From: an uncultured Eubacteriales bacterium
GTDB lineage: Bacteria; Bacillota; Clostridia; Christensenellales; Borkfalkiaceae
DNA: 64,000 nt
Reading direction: 5' to 3'
Assembly: GCA_905209085.1 (NCBI GenBank)
Contig: CAJLRM010000001.1
Span: forward strand, 496,001 to 560,000
Shown one piece after another: positions 43,501-51,200 of this stretch. Numbering within the stretch: the first letter of the stretch is position 1; every line of letters starts with the position of its first letter. The position numbers were made by a program, and so were the translations under genes. The notes under the pieces were generated by a model. It ran no database searches, was not told the DNA's origin, and saw only the letters and a list, made by a program, of their open reading frames with translations.

Positions 43501-44196
43501 GTTTGCATCCGTCATATAGGGCGCAGGCAAAGTGAAATAGACGTTCTCCCCTCTCTTGAAAACAAGATATTGTCTTCCTTCTTTCTCCGAAACATCCACG
43601 GTCAGTCCCCGTTTTTTGATTTCGAAAGAAAATTCATACATTCCCTCCCGTCGCTGTTTAACGACGATATTTTCTTTTACTCTGCCTCCCGTTACAAAAT
43701 ATTCAAGATCCACGCCGCTGTCCGCATTCCGATATACGACGTGCGCCCTATTCTTTTTGTTTTCCTCCAAGCCGTACTCGACAGACAGATCGGCGCTGTT
43801 CGGCGAAAAAAACGTCCAGCCAAGTTTTTCGGGGCCGTTGCCGATCTCTACGAGATCTTCCAGAGTGTTTTCCGAAAACGAGTAGCTTCTCTGTCCGCAC
43901 CGAGCAATCAGCCGTCCGTTTTCCTTCCGCCAGGACAAATCTATCGGCTTAAATCGCTCGTCGGTTTCGTCGAAATAATTTTGAGCTTCCGCGCTCAACT
44001 TCGCCACCATTCTGTTATTGCGTTTAAAACAACGGATCATTTCCGTATTTTTGTGTTCCATTTCCGTTTCTTCCGCGGCTTCAAAGTCCGCTTCCTCGCC
44101 TACCTGCCTCTTTGTTTCGTCTTGTCCGAAAAAAATTTCCGCGTTCGGCTCTTCGGCCTGCGCCTCGGACATTTTTTTCAATTTTATAGTTCCCAT
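37510..44196 (-). CDS. Full-length Rhs/YD-repeat polymorphic toxin
   Basis: 2228 residues; ATG 44196 has AAGGAG upstream. No signal peptide. The order is an acidic N-terminus, an N-terminal domain ending at a DNRLRE-like beta-sandwich (about 275-430), YD repeats, a coiled coil (about 850-885), a carbohydrate-binding-like sandwich (about 1150-1290, NGNFSNGFSGWQ), more YD repeats, and the RHS core ending at PVMAVDPNG (about 2003-2012), the PxxxxDPxG motif where Rhs proteins release the tip. The 215-residue tip (TWSWKAFWKVIAVVGVAV...) has a hydrophobic Gly/Ala-rich half and a basic half; no known toxin motif is seen. Such proteins kill neighbours by contact. The export route is not evident. Confidence 0.88.
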   Translation of the reverse strand: MGTIKLKKMSEAQAEEPNAEIFFGQDETKRQVGEEADFEAAEETEMEHKNTEMIRCFKRNNRMVAKLSAEAQNYFDETDERFKPIDLSWRKENGRLIARCGQRSYSFSENTLEDLVEIGNGPEKLGWTFFSPNSADLSVEYGLEENKKNRAHVVYRNADSGVDLEYFVTGGRVKENIVVKQRREGMYEFSFEIKKRGLTVDVSEKEGRQYLVFKRGENVYFTLPAPYMTDANEQRSEDVYFEVDDIRDESVRFKICADESWINASERAFPVKIDPEVIIGELGHSAAQFYWSYKGASSYTYDDVSVGFEVSSSSSGGSAKTRMGFIQIKLNGIPSGSIVAKAVLKMKVRFKYGWTGTDLNLHKVYKFMGGTSMLGGIEKSFSLTPTDGWLAIDLTSLVKDEMGGSMMLALEPVSGSGYITFDISTLDVQIEYFQPEDNEKTLKTYSIGGGALSVNLFNGEIGYSYASLTAAGKIPVSVYPEFKQKLFTGKGYYFFDGKQASPNFGLGKGWKLNLHEFLVNGARNKTFNGALGSDTVLRMANNNFEQYDAKAFYWKNGIKQFIKMDACKKSGDEYVKDLDGNYLYDDGGVERKAYKVYVNKNKDMLYVNEEIKEICNKILEGYTEEWYELIGQTEKKLDFSNGWNYSLEVGGKTIYVNRRFLKKEEEPGWNYWVYEYYSLEDKKIKKIGPNDMRFISENIEEIKSKGKYIIYKGYFTHSLSESGEGKLEISNLVSAHNESFYKYVYTKKIYKPCYQDTKLQKYIPEELVKAEQLYTQYLENLNSLKMSKCYYQNAKESFYSDSKEQYDKVRDLESSGSGKTFYFNRIYETESQKLNNENVWSYDVQLEKLEKEISEVEEKLIESENTLKNLAEELKKSAVDYLVVGETTMYGYDYYGLLKQITDGTNEVNIQYLQEGIAQKQDGSFAYAEALVDGLYDKDGNALLSFEYEGNRLTKITDGEGKSIYFRYTADQLSAIADNFLYAQELPVYNENGVRINLLEAEPKTIQAGERNCIQFTYNSYHIQSVYDFLHNHLNVGYSEGKIIIKSSNYIAGVSHDCITLSSNIQNSEEETITYSYGVSASVADMHGNKSYYRFNLEGDAYLEYTTRGETNGQLKPVSAVCKTYSYDFNKIKKNTRVSVDVDAVNYIPNGNFSNGFSGWQSTTTLYTTTTESVEGTGVYMGAGKIYQEITVTEALRKRGVLAVSAWAKASCSKHVCGTDSLSCVEGKHTAGTAKFELFATLTMKDATTKTYTAIYDCRNPDWQLVSLPIVDDLKDVEKIQVGIDYTDNNDKIYIDNISLSSAEGSYKVLTVDGLVMEQSDFEEVYTVLSYQDNQPSSVKLRKANGKEVYAWYRYNSKKQILKTEDSEGNITEYTYDENGNQTQKVSYNLADPTSKLYEESRYDEKGRVIAEKDPRGGEYPETTYDYAAGSDNARRIGDTCYEYDISGNIIGKTCTGNEEDNTVNYGYTAGVLTRLENADGTTVDYTYDKKGELSSLKINGEEYAVFSIEETKDSQNVVTQTTKKVTYRGGTSDKATDITFVSFSDKDGNVTQNKVNDTIYNYTYEKNLLQSVKSASGEVLRAYEYDAERRITKEILTAGDTGVWVNYTYDDEGRILQKTFADLGPRDTTTYTYEDDKIISLNISGLLTKSNEYDILDRKRKEEVSFGGKKYQTKYEYLKSGDHATNLIKRIRYGGGTFTGYDGNIEYSYDNNGNISEVVEDGKLVACYEYDKLNRLIRENSKHFDKTVVYRYDRNGNILHKDIYPYTLEKDIRGLAPTESVPYVYSSVWFDQLTEYGAREPRGELFTYDKLGNPIVYRGHTLSWANGRQLTKFGEVKYEYGADGQRTSREVEKVKHEYAYLEGKLFSERWSGNELRYYYDESGVCGIHYDGTKYYFRKNVQGDVTAIYKADGSRVALYKYDAWGNCKVYDGSGAEKGEADFIGNINPIRYRGYYYDNETKLYYLKTRYYDPEIGRFMNADDVQLLPTLAEEVNGINLYAYCGNNPVMAVDPNGTWSWKAFWKVIAVVGVAVLAVGAIAAITFVTGGAGVPVLIGAGIGAVTSGGLSIFTQWVTTGSIDWLQVGVDFAFGAITGAFGGSTLGILGMTIAGGVTGFASSIISDVMAGRDIQWGLAIASGVIGAVFGALSGGGAQHGKNATLKSKMNLMKQKKAQGKPIKALALEIKNERKLLSQFGRNALKPDEFLLYDFILEYVAYTLLPVIYNRGKM
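38162..39258 (-). repeat. 1.1-kb Rhs core duplication, copy 1
   Basis: Source or recipient of the copy at 31381-32477, within the full-length Rhs gene. It spans from the DPxG junction to codons for LLTKSNEYD. Confidence 0.85.
39227..39255 (-). promoter_or_regulatory. Promoter-like sequence inside the Rhs gene
   Basis: TTGACA-N17-TATACT on the minus strand, within the coding sequence. It would yield a transcript of the last third of the core, the tip and its immunity gene, and could keep immunity expressed independently. Confidence 0.4.
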
Positions 44197-44259
44197 AATA
44201 TTCTCCTTTTCATGAATTACTTTTTTATTTTAAAATGGTTTTCCAATTCCTTCCTATGA

Positions 44260-44535
44260 TCAGATTTTTAAGTTTTCATCATGCCCTCCTTTATATTTAT
44301 TTTTAAAAATCGCGAGGTTTTTCCTCTCGGAGCAATCGCTCTCCGTTTTCAAGCGCTTACAGGGGACCAATTCGAGATACTGTAAGCTTCCGCAAAATTT
44401 CAAGGGCGTTTTCTTCCTTTTATCGCACTTCGCGCGCCTCGGGAGAAAACATATCGTCCTGTAAACAGCCGAATATTTATCCGAAATGACAGTCTTTTCC
44501 TTTGGCAGAGTTTCAAAATTCCTTATCCGTCCCAT
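44260..44535 (-). CDS. Doubtful 91-residue reading frame upstream of the Rhs gene
   Basis: Begins MGRIRNFETLPKEKTV and has AGAGG four bases before the ATG. It is basic, with scattered Cys residues and no recognisable fold. It may be leader sequence of the Rhs transcript and not a gene. Confidence 0.2.
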   Translation of the reverse strand: MGRIRNFETLPKEKTVISDKYSAVYRTICFLPRRAKCDKRKKTPLKFCGSLQYLELVPCKRLKTESDCSERKNLAIFKNKYKGGHDENLKI

Positions 44536-44610
44536 ATGTCCTCTTTTTCTTCCCCCATATTTCCCTTATATCCTCAAAAAAATTTCTCGCTGATACTATA
44601 ACATAAAGCA

Positions 44611-44649
44611 CGCCCGTTTATCGGCAAAATTTTTTCCGATAAACGGGCG
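44611..44649. terminator. Perfect 14-base hairpin
   Basis: Arms CGCCCGTTTATCGG and CCGATAAACGGGCG. T-rich sequence lies within the loop and GTTTT follows a few bases later on the plus strand. It probably blocks transcription between the two regions. Confidence 0.55.
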
Positions 44650-44863
44650 TAAGTTTTACGGGCGCTTTTTGTTTTCTCGAATTCATCGGCGAACCCCGTC
44701 AAAGAACTTTTCCCTTGTATTTTAAAAATAAAACGCAAAGGTTTTCGAAAAAATGAATTTTTAAATGTATTTTAAAGATAAAAAAACAAAACTTTCCCTT
44801 CAAAATATGTTCGGCTATGGCGCGGCGCGAGGCGGCGGGAAGCCAAATTTCTTCCAAAAGAAA

Positions 44864-44891
44864 AAAGCGCGGAACGTTGTGTCCGCGCTTT
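44864..44891 (-). terminator. Intrinsic terminator of the alpha-galactosidase operon
   Basis: Arms AAAGCGCGGA / TCCGCGCTTT; on the minus strand the stem is followed by TTTTTTCTTTT. It lies 66 bases after the alpha-galactosidase stop. Confidence 0.85.
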
Positions 44892-44957
44892 CTATCCGAG
44901 ATCCGACATTGAAAAAATCGGCATTTGCCCTCTTCTTCCTCTATGAGGAACAGAGCG

Positions 44958-47165
44958 TCACGCGGCTTTATACGGCTCTACATAGACGATCATTGCCGTA
45001 CGGGGATCGTCCGCCAAAAGCGGAAGTCCTTTTATAAGCGCACTGCCTTTGATTTTTTCGATGCTGTTTGTTCCGTCGATATCCCGAACCGTATAATATC
45101 GGTCTGCTTTGACGCCCTTTACTTCCACTTTATAAGACCTTTCCTCGCAATCCGGCAGACGAAAAGCCTGGATGACGCCGCTGTCCCTCTCTTCGTCAAA
45201 ATATTCGTATACCGTCCAATTCTGACTGTCGGACACCTCCCTTTGAGGCGTCAATACGTAAAAGTCGTTGAAGAAATACTGCGAAAGCTCTTTCCATTCC
45301 TCCTGTCCCCTTTTAAGCGTTTCCCAATCGATACCGTCCCGTTCGTGATAAAATGCCGCTTGATAGCCGAAATGGGGAAGCATGGACGCACGAAGCACGT
45401 ACGTATCCATCATTCCGTTAGCGAGCTGACTGGAACTTTCCTTCGTCGCGGCACCCGTAAAGGGAATCCAACGGACAAGGCGAGTGGTCATGGCGAGCCT
45501 AAGTTCTATCGTCGTGCGGTCGCTGTCGCTGCGAAGAAGGGGCACGGAACGGCGCAGAGTTTCGAGATCGTTTCTCCCTCCTCCCGACGCGCAGCTGTCC
45601 ACAAAAGTACATTTGCCGCTGGAAGCACAGTATTCGATAATTCCGTCGAAGAGCGCATAGTGCCCCTGCATATACAAATTTTCGGTGATTCCCTTCCGTC
45701 TTTCCCCCTCGTATCCGTCGCCGATATTCCAAAACAGATAGGGATCCATATTGAAATCCTCGCGGTACATATCGATCCCGTTTTCTTCCATGACGCTGAC
45801 AATCCTTTTCAGCGTCCACGCAAGGCATTCTTTATTGCCGAGATTGTTGAGGTAGGAATTGTTATTCCCGTGGTCGGAAAGCACCCATTCTCTCTTATAG
45901 CCGTAATTTTTCACCATGCCGTCGAGATGGGTGACTCTTTCCGGCTCAAACCAAAGGAACGTTTTTGTACCGTGCGCCCGCGCATAATCGGTGCTGTCTT
46001 TAAAAGAGGTATCCGGCCATTTTACCTTATCCAGTTCCCACGTGCCGACCGTTCCCCACCAATCGGACGCCACCGTTTTTCCGTAAGGGTCAAAGTACCA
46101 TCCCGCGTCCACCCAACGAAAATCCGCCGTCAGGCCGTGTTCGTAATAGGAATCGAGAGATCTTTTCCATGTGTCGTATCCTTCCGAGATACTTCCGTCG
46201 CTGTTAGGTCTGCCCGTATCGTAGGCCAGCATCGTCGAAGTGAAGGGCTGAACGTGTTTATAAGAATCGGCGCTTTCTTTGGGAAGATTACAATCCACAA
46301 TCCATTTCCGCCAGGCGTTCATCGCTTTCTCCTCGTCGCGCTCGTAATAGCGCACCGCGGCAATCAGCGGCGTGCGGACAATTTCTTTGGGTTTAAGATA
46401 GGTATTCAGTCCCACCGTACCCGTACCGACGAAGCGCGAGCTTTCCGTCCCCTTGTCATATGTAAAATCCGCCTGCCAAGTCCCGCCCCAGCCTATGGCG
46501 AGGAGCGCACCGCCCTCCTCGTTCTCCAAATTAAAATAGGGAAAATACTGATGTGTTGCCCGCCCTGCCAAAGAGGTGAAATTGACGTCTTTTTCCCCGA
46601 GATCGTATTCATAAGGGGCATATTGATTGCCGTGATCGCCCAAAATTCCCTTCAAAACGGCGTTTTTGCCGTGAAATTCCAGATCGGCGGCGTTTACGTA
46701 TTTGAGTACTCCGCTGTTTTCCGACTCGGAAGGATTTTCGAAATACACCGTATATTCGTAGGCCTCGTAGCCGCGGTAATATGCCGTTTTCAGCGTTATT
46801 TCAAAGCGTGAGTCGAAGGAGAGCACAAGATTTACGCAAATCTTTTCTCCGATTTCGATACGGCTTCTCGTCACTTCCGTAAAGTATTTGGGCGCAAAGC
46901 CCGAATAATACACGCCGTCATAAACAAAATTGACGGGAAAGGACGAGAGATCCCCGATCATAGCGTTATATTCTTTTTCCGCCTGTGTCATAGCGCTTTC
47001 CTCCTCCACGCCGCTGTTCTCTTCGGAATTTTGATCGGGAACGCTGTCCTGACTCGACTCCGTTTCGCTTCCCGAGAGGTCTGTCGCAGCGGAAACGGGA
47101 CCGCCGCACGCCGCCGTTGAAAGCAAAAGGAGCATTCCCGTTATCCAAGAAACCACTTTTTTCAT
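44958..47165 (-). CDS. Exported GH36 alpha-galactosidase lipoprotein
   Basis: 735 residues from ATG 47165, set by GGAGGTGAAAGA and a four-base overlap with the upstream stop. Signal peptide plus lipobox (LLLSTAACGG), then a Ser/Glu-rich linker. The GH36 landmarks are present: FLWFEPERV, YREDFNMDP with the nucleophile Asp near residue 470, CASGGGRNDLETLRR, and LLRSDSDRT with the acid/base Asp near 545. It releases alpha-galactosyl units from oligosaccharides or galactomannan at the cell surface. Most GH36 enzymes are cytosolic, so a lipoprotein form is less common. No transporter lies in this operon. Confidence 0.88.
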   Translation of the reverse strand: MKKVVSWITGMLLLLSTAACGGPVSAATDLSGSETESSQDSVPDQNSEENSGVEEESAMTQAEKEYNAMIGDLSSFPVNFVYDGVYYSGFAPKYFTEVTRSRIEIGEKICVNLVLSFDSRFEITLKTAYYRGYEAYEYTVYFENPSESENSGVLKYVNAADLEFHGKNAVLKGILGDHGNQYAPYEYDLGEKDVNFTSLAGRATHQYFPYFNLENEEGGALLAIGWGGTWQADFTYDKGTESSRFVGTGTVGLNTYLKPKEIVRTPLIAAVRYYERDEEKAMNAWRKWIVDCNLPKESADSYKHVQPFTSTMLAYDTGRPNSDGSISEGYDTWKRSLDSYYEHGLTADFRWVDAGWYFDPYGKTVASDWWGTVGTWELDKVKWPDTSFKDSTDYARAHGTKTFLWFEPERVTHLDGMVKNYGYKREWVLSDHGNNNSYLNNLGNKECLAWTLKRIVSVMEENGIDMYREDFNMDPYLFWNIGDGYEGERRKGITENLYMQGHYALFDGIIEYCASSGKCTFVDSCASGGGRNDLETLRRSVPLLRSDSDRTTIELRLAMTTRLVRWIPFTGAATKESSSQLANGMMDTYVLRASMLPHFGYQAAFYHERDGIDWETLKRGQEEWKELSQYFFNDFYVLTPQREVSDSQNWTVYEYFDEERDSGVIQAFRLPDCEERSYKVEVKGVKADRYYTVRDIDGTNSIEKIKGSALIKGLPLLADDPRTAMIVYVEPYKAA

Positions 47166-48247
47166 TCTTTCACCTCCGACATATAGGAAACGAGTCCGTT
47201 TATCCGTGCGTCGAGTCTGCCGTACCAATAAGAAATATCATATTCTCCGCTTTCCGACGTGAGCGCCGCACAGATCTCCTTCACGGCGAGCAGAGAATTC
47301 CAGCTGTTTACAGTATATACCTTTCCCCGGGGATTTTCAAGCGAATCCGCCCTCTCGACGAGCATGGAAAGCTCTTCTTCGGTATGTTTTTCCACCGCCC
47401 TTTCCAAAGCGGTTTTCAACGCCTGCGCCGCTTGGTCTGTTTCCTCCTGCGTCTTGGCTTCGCGTCCGAGCGCAAGCGCTGTATTCAGTTCGTTCAGGCA
47501 TTCTTCGACGAGAGGCTTTTTAATTTCTTCCCGCGCCAGTTTCGCATAGTGTTCCAAAAGGGAAACATCCACGGCGTTTCCCTCGCCCGTCACCGAAAAA
47601 TTATCGAACGTATTGGGCGAGTAAAAATTCCTCATCCCTACCATGCCCCCTTCCTTCCCGATATTATAGGTGATCGCGGGAGCTTTGCTTCCGTTTAAAA
47701 AAGCATACAGCGTTCCCCCTTTTACCACGACGCGCAGATTCATCGTATCCCCCGCGTAAGGGAGAGCGAAAATCTCTACGACGGCGCCTTTCCATATCCT
47801 GTTTTCAAAACGGTGCAATTTTAAATCGAACGTGGGGTTTCCCGCTCCGTGTTCGATATTGACTTCCCAGGCGGTGATTCCGTCCATGCGGTCTATCGCG
47901 TCTTTGGCGGCGACATAAATGCCCGAATCGAACTTCCCATTCTCATTGACGGTGGAAATATTCACGCTGACCTCTACGTCCGTATACGTTTTGTCTTTAA
48001 AAATTATTTTTTGTTCCGCCAGCGTCCAGGCAAACAGTTTTCCTTCCATGAGCCAGGGCGCTTTATCGAACTCCGTATACAGATCAAACAGCGCTTCGTC
48101 TTTCGAATCTTCGAATTCGACGACGCATCTGCCCCCCGCCACCGAGTAATCGTCCGTCACAGCCGACGCCGATTGCAGCGGCAGACAGGGCGTAAACGCA
48201 AAGGAAAGAGCCGTGATCGCTGTTAATAATATAAGTGATTTTTTCAT
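47162..48247 (-). CDS. Exported concanavalin-like protein with a FIVAR-like helical domain
   Basis: 361 residues. Signal peptide (MKKSLILLTAITALSFAF...SASA). Residues about 35-215 form a laminin-G/DUF1080-like jelly roll (WLMEGKLFAWTL, VNISTVNENGKFDSGIYVAA, NTFDNFSVTG). Residues about 225-300 are helical with FIVAR-like features (ALALGREAKTQEETDQAAQALKTAL). No lipobox and no anchor, so it is secreted or held by partners. It probably binds glycan for the neighbouring alpha-galactosidase. It lies 17 bases after the big lipoprotein gene. Confidence 0.65.
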   Translation of the reverse strand: MKKSLILLTAITALSFAFTPCLPLQSASAVTDDYSVAGGRCVVEFEDSKDEALFDLYTEFDKAPWLMEGKLFAWTLAEQKIIFKDKTYTDVEVSVNISTVNENGKFDSGIYVAAKDAIDRMDGITAWEVNIEHGAGNPTFDLKLHRFENRIWKGAVVEIFALPYAGDTMNLRVVVKGGTLYAFLNGSKAPAITYNIGKEGGMVGMRNFYSPNTFDNFSVTGEGNAVDVSLLEHYAKLAREEIKKPLVEECLNELNTALALGREAKTQEETDQAAQALKTALERAVEKHTEEELSMLVERADSLENPRGKVYTVNSWNSLLAVKEICAALTSESGEYDISYWYGRLDARINGLVSYMSEVKE

Positions 48248-48264
48248 ATGCCTCCGTAAACTTT

Positions 48265-51200
48265 TTATTTTTCTTTGATTCCGAAACCGAAATTGTCTAT
48301 GGACATATACGTTCCCGCCACTTCGTCAGGGGAGGAAGCGGGACAGAAAATCCCGAAAGCGGCAAGATCGCTCGCCGCGATTTCGATCTTAAACGTGCCG
48401 CTGCCGCTTAAAGGCGTCGCATGGGCCGTCCCCTTCGCATCGAAATAACGGAACATATAATTCGGAGTTTTATCCCCCGCCATGACTTCGTAATCGAAGA
48501 AAATGAGAATCGTGTCGTCCGCTTTGAATTCATATTCCCACCACCAATGATTGCCGAGGGAAGTATTGCTGAACGTAAACACTCCGTTGTCCATGCCGTT
48601 CCCGTTCAAAGCGCCCGTCGAATGTCCGAGCGTCGCGTTCCCGGGCCGGTACTCGATGCGGCGACCGCCGTTCTTCTCCACGACAGACCACATAGAAGTG
48701 TCCTGACAGGAGCGGATATTGCCCGTCGAAGCCTCGTGGACAAAAGTTTCGTCGTAATTGGTGAAATGCAGAAGATTGCTTGTAAGCGTGAATCGCAGCG
48801 TTTTCCCGTCCGAAAGAGCGAGCCAGAAAGTTTCCATGCCGTATACCTGATTGACGAGCGACTCGGAAAGGACGAGGCCGTTTACGGTAAGCATCGCATA
48901 ACTCGTGTTTATCTCGCCCGCCGCCGCCTTTGTGTCGTCCCAAAAATTCGTGCCGTAGCGTTTGAGCGACGTCACGGTAAGCCCTTCGGGGAAACTCCCC
49001 GCGAGAGTGACTTCGCCTCCGTTATAGAGCACCTTTTTGGCGTATTCGGTGAGATAATCCTTGTTCATTTTATATCCAAAGCCGAAGTTATCCACGTACA
49101 GGCAAGTGCCTTCCACTTCCCCTTTGGAATTCGCGGGGCAATGAATGCCGAAGCCCCAAAGATTATCCGCGGAAAGTTCCAAATAGAATGTCCCCTTTCC
49201 GCTCAAAGGCAGGGGGTGGCGCACCTGTTCTTTGTCGATCCAGGTAAATTGATAATGCGAGGTCTTGCCCGCAAGCGCCGTTTCGTAATCGAAGAAAATC
49301 ACAATCGTATCGCCCGAAGCAAAATATTGATCCCACCAATTGTAGGAGCCTACGTTCCGATTATCAAACGTAAAGATAAAATTGTCCGTTCCGTTGCCGT
49401 TGATCGCGTTGACGGCGTGTGCCTGAGTCGCCGCTTCGGGCGTGTATTTAATCTTCCTGTTTCCGTCCGACTCGACGACTTGCCACATATCGCTGTCTTG
49501 GCATACCTGACTGTTCCCCGTCAGCGTCGCGTGCACATACGTTTCGTCGTAATCGGTATAATGCAGGATATTGCTGACGAGCGTGAAGGAAACTTCCTTG
49601 CCGTTGTCAAAAGCGACGGTGTAAGCGGTCGTACCGTACGCCTGATCGACGAGCGATTGGGAAAGTTCGAGTCCGTCGGCAAGGATGGTGACGTACGCAG
49701 CGTTCATTTGTCCCGGGACCTCGTTGGCGCTGTCCCAGAAATTACTGCCCAGACGAGTGAGCGATACGACCTTTAACGACAAGTCGAACTCGCCCGCGAG
49801 TTTTATGTTGCCCTCTCCCCGCGCCACCGTTTTGGAGGTTTCCGAAAGGGCGGCGGCGCGGTCGTCAGACACGAGGAAATTTCCGACGAATCTGCCCACA
49901 TCCGTGACGAGAACGATCTCGTAGGAAGCGGGCGGCAACTCCTTCAACAGCTCCTTAGAAAGGGTCAGAAAGCCGTCCGCCGCCGCGTACTCGAATTCTT
50001 CCCCGTTTACCCGTAAAGACAGGACGCTTTGCCCGTTCAAATCGACGCCGAAAGGCTCGCTCTGCCCCAGAGAGTAGTCTTCCAACCCGTTTAAAGGATT
50101 GGAGATTCCCCGTGCCGTGACGATGCGATAGTCGTCGAGCATGACATAGGCGCCGTCCGCTTCCGCAAATTTAGGCAGCTGTATTTTCATCATTCTAAGT
50201 TCCGAGCTATACAGGAACCAACCGCTGTCAAAGACGTGAGTCTGTCCGTCCGCGATGAGATTATAGCGCACTTTATAATAATTGTCGCCCGCCACATAAT
50301 CGAGCGCGTCGTATTCTCCGAAGAAATTTTCGTCGCGGTTTTCGCCGCCTATCGACATAATATAAAAGTAGACGGAATCCTGCGCGAGATTTTCGATCCT
50401 ATATTCGAAAGTCACGCGGTAAGCGTTGCCCGCCGTTCCCTGCACGGTATACCACTCCCAGGGATGCGCGTGCATTCTGACGCTGAACGCGCAGGCGTCC
50501 TCCGCGTTTTCGGTGGAACGAATGAAAAGCGCGTTTCCACCGCCGTCGCCGCGAGGCTCTATCGCCATCTCGGAATTCCACATACCGCTGTTTAAGGGAC
50601 TTCCGGGAGCTGCGGAGGCGTTTAAATACCCGAACAAAGTCGTTTCGTCGTAGTTAGTGAACATGAGCACGTCGGAACAGTCGACCGTAATCTCTCTCTT
50701 CGCACCGTTAGAAAATTCCGCGACAAAAACCGTTTCCCCCCAGAAGCAATCGAGGAAGGCGGCGGGAAATTGCAAATATCCCGTGTCGTCGAGTCCCGTT
50801 TTAAAAAGGACTCGGTCCGCAAAGTTCGTTTCCGTATCTCCTTGCGCAAAATTCCAGCCCCCTGAATACCCGTCGTCGTATTCCCTGACAATCTGCTTTA
50901 ACGAAATCAGTTCTATCCCTTCCGTAAAACTGCCGCAGGCTTTAACGCTCTCTTTACGGAGCGCTTTATAAGTTACTTTCGTATCTGAAAATTCCGCGAC
51001 GCGGTTATCCACAACTCTGATTTCCGCGGAAAGAGTCACCACAGGCGTTATAATTTTTACCTCGTGACTGCCCGCTTCCAGGGCTTCCATGACGGAGGCG
51101 GGAAAAGTCAGCGTTCCGTTTTTCCCGTCGTAAACCGCCTCCGCCGTTTCCGAGTCCAGCAAAACGCTATACACAAAGCCCGCGCTGTCGAAATTCATCG

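Larger units (their letters stand above)
44536..44957. other. Intergenic region with two strong hairpins
   Basis: About 420 bases without a supported gene between the Rhs and alpha-galactosidase units. It contains the 14-base perfect hairpin at 44611-44649 and the terminator at 44864-44891, described separately. Confidence 0.6.

Noticed and set aside
44925..46811. 628-codon open frame on the plus strand
   Set aside because: It is antisense to the GH36 gene, whose motifs are clear. GC-rich third positions keep the opposite strand open. No ribosome site or family motif.
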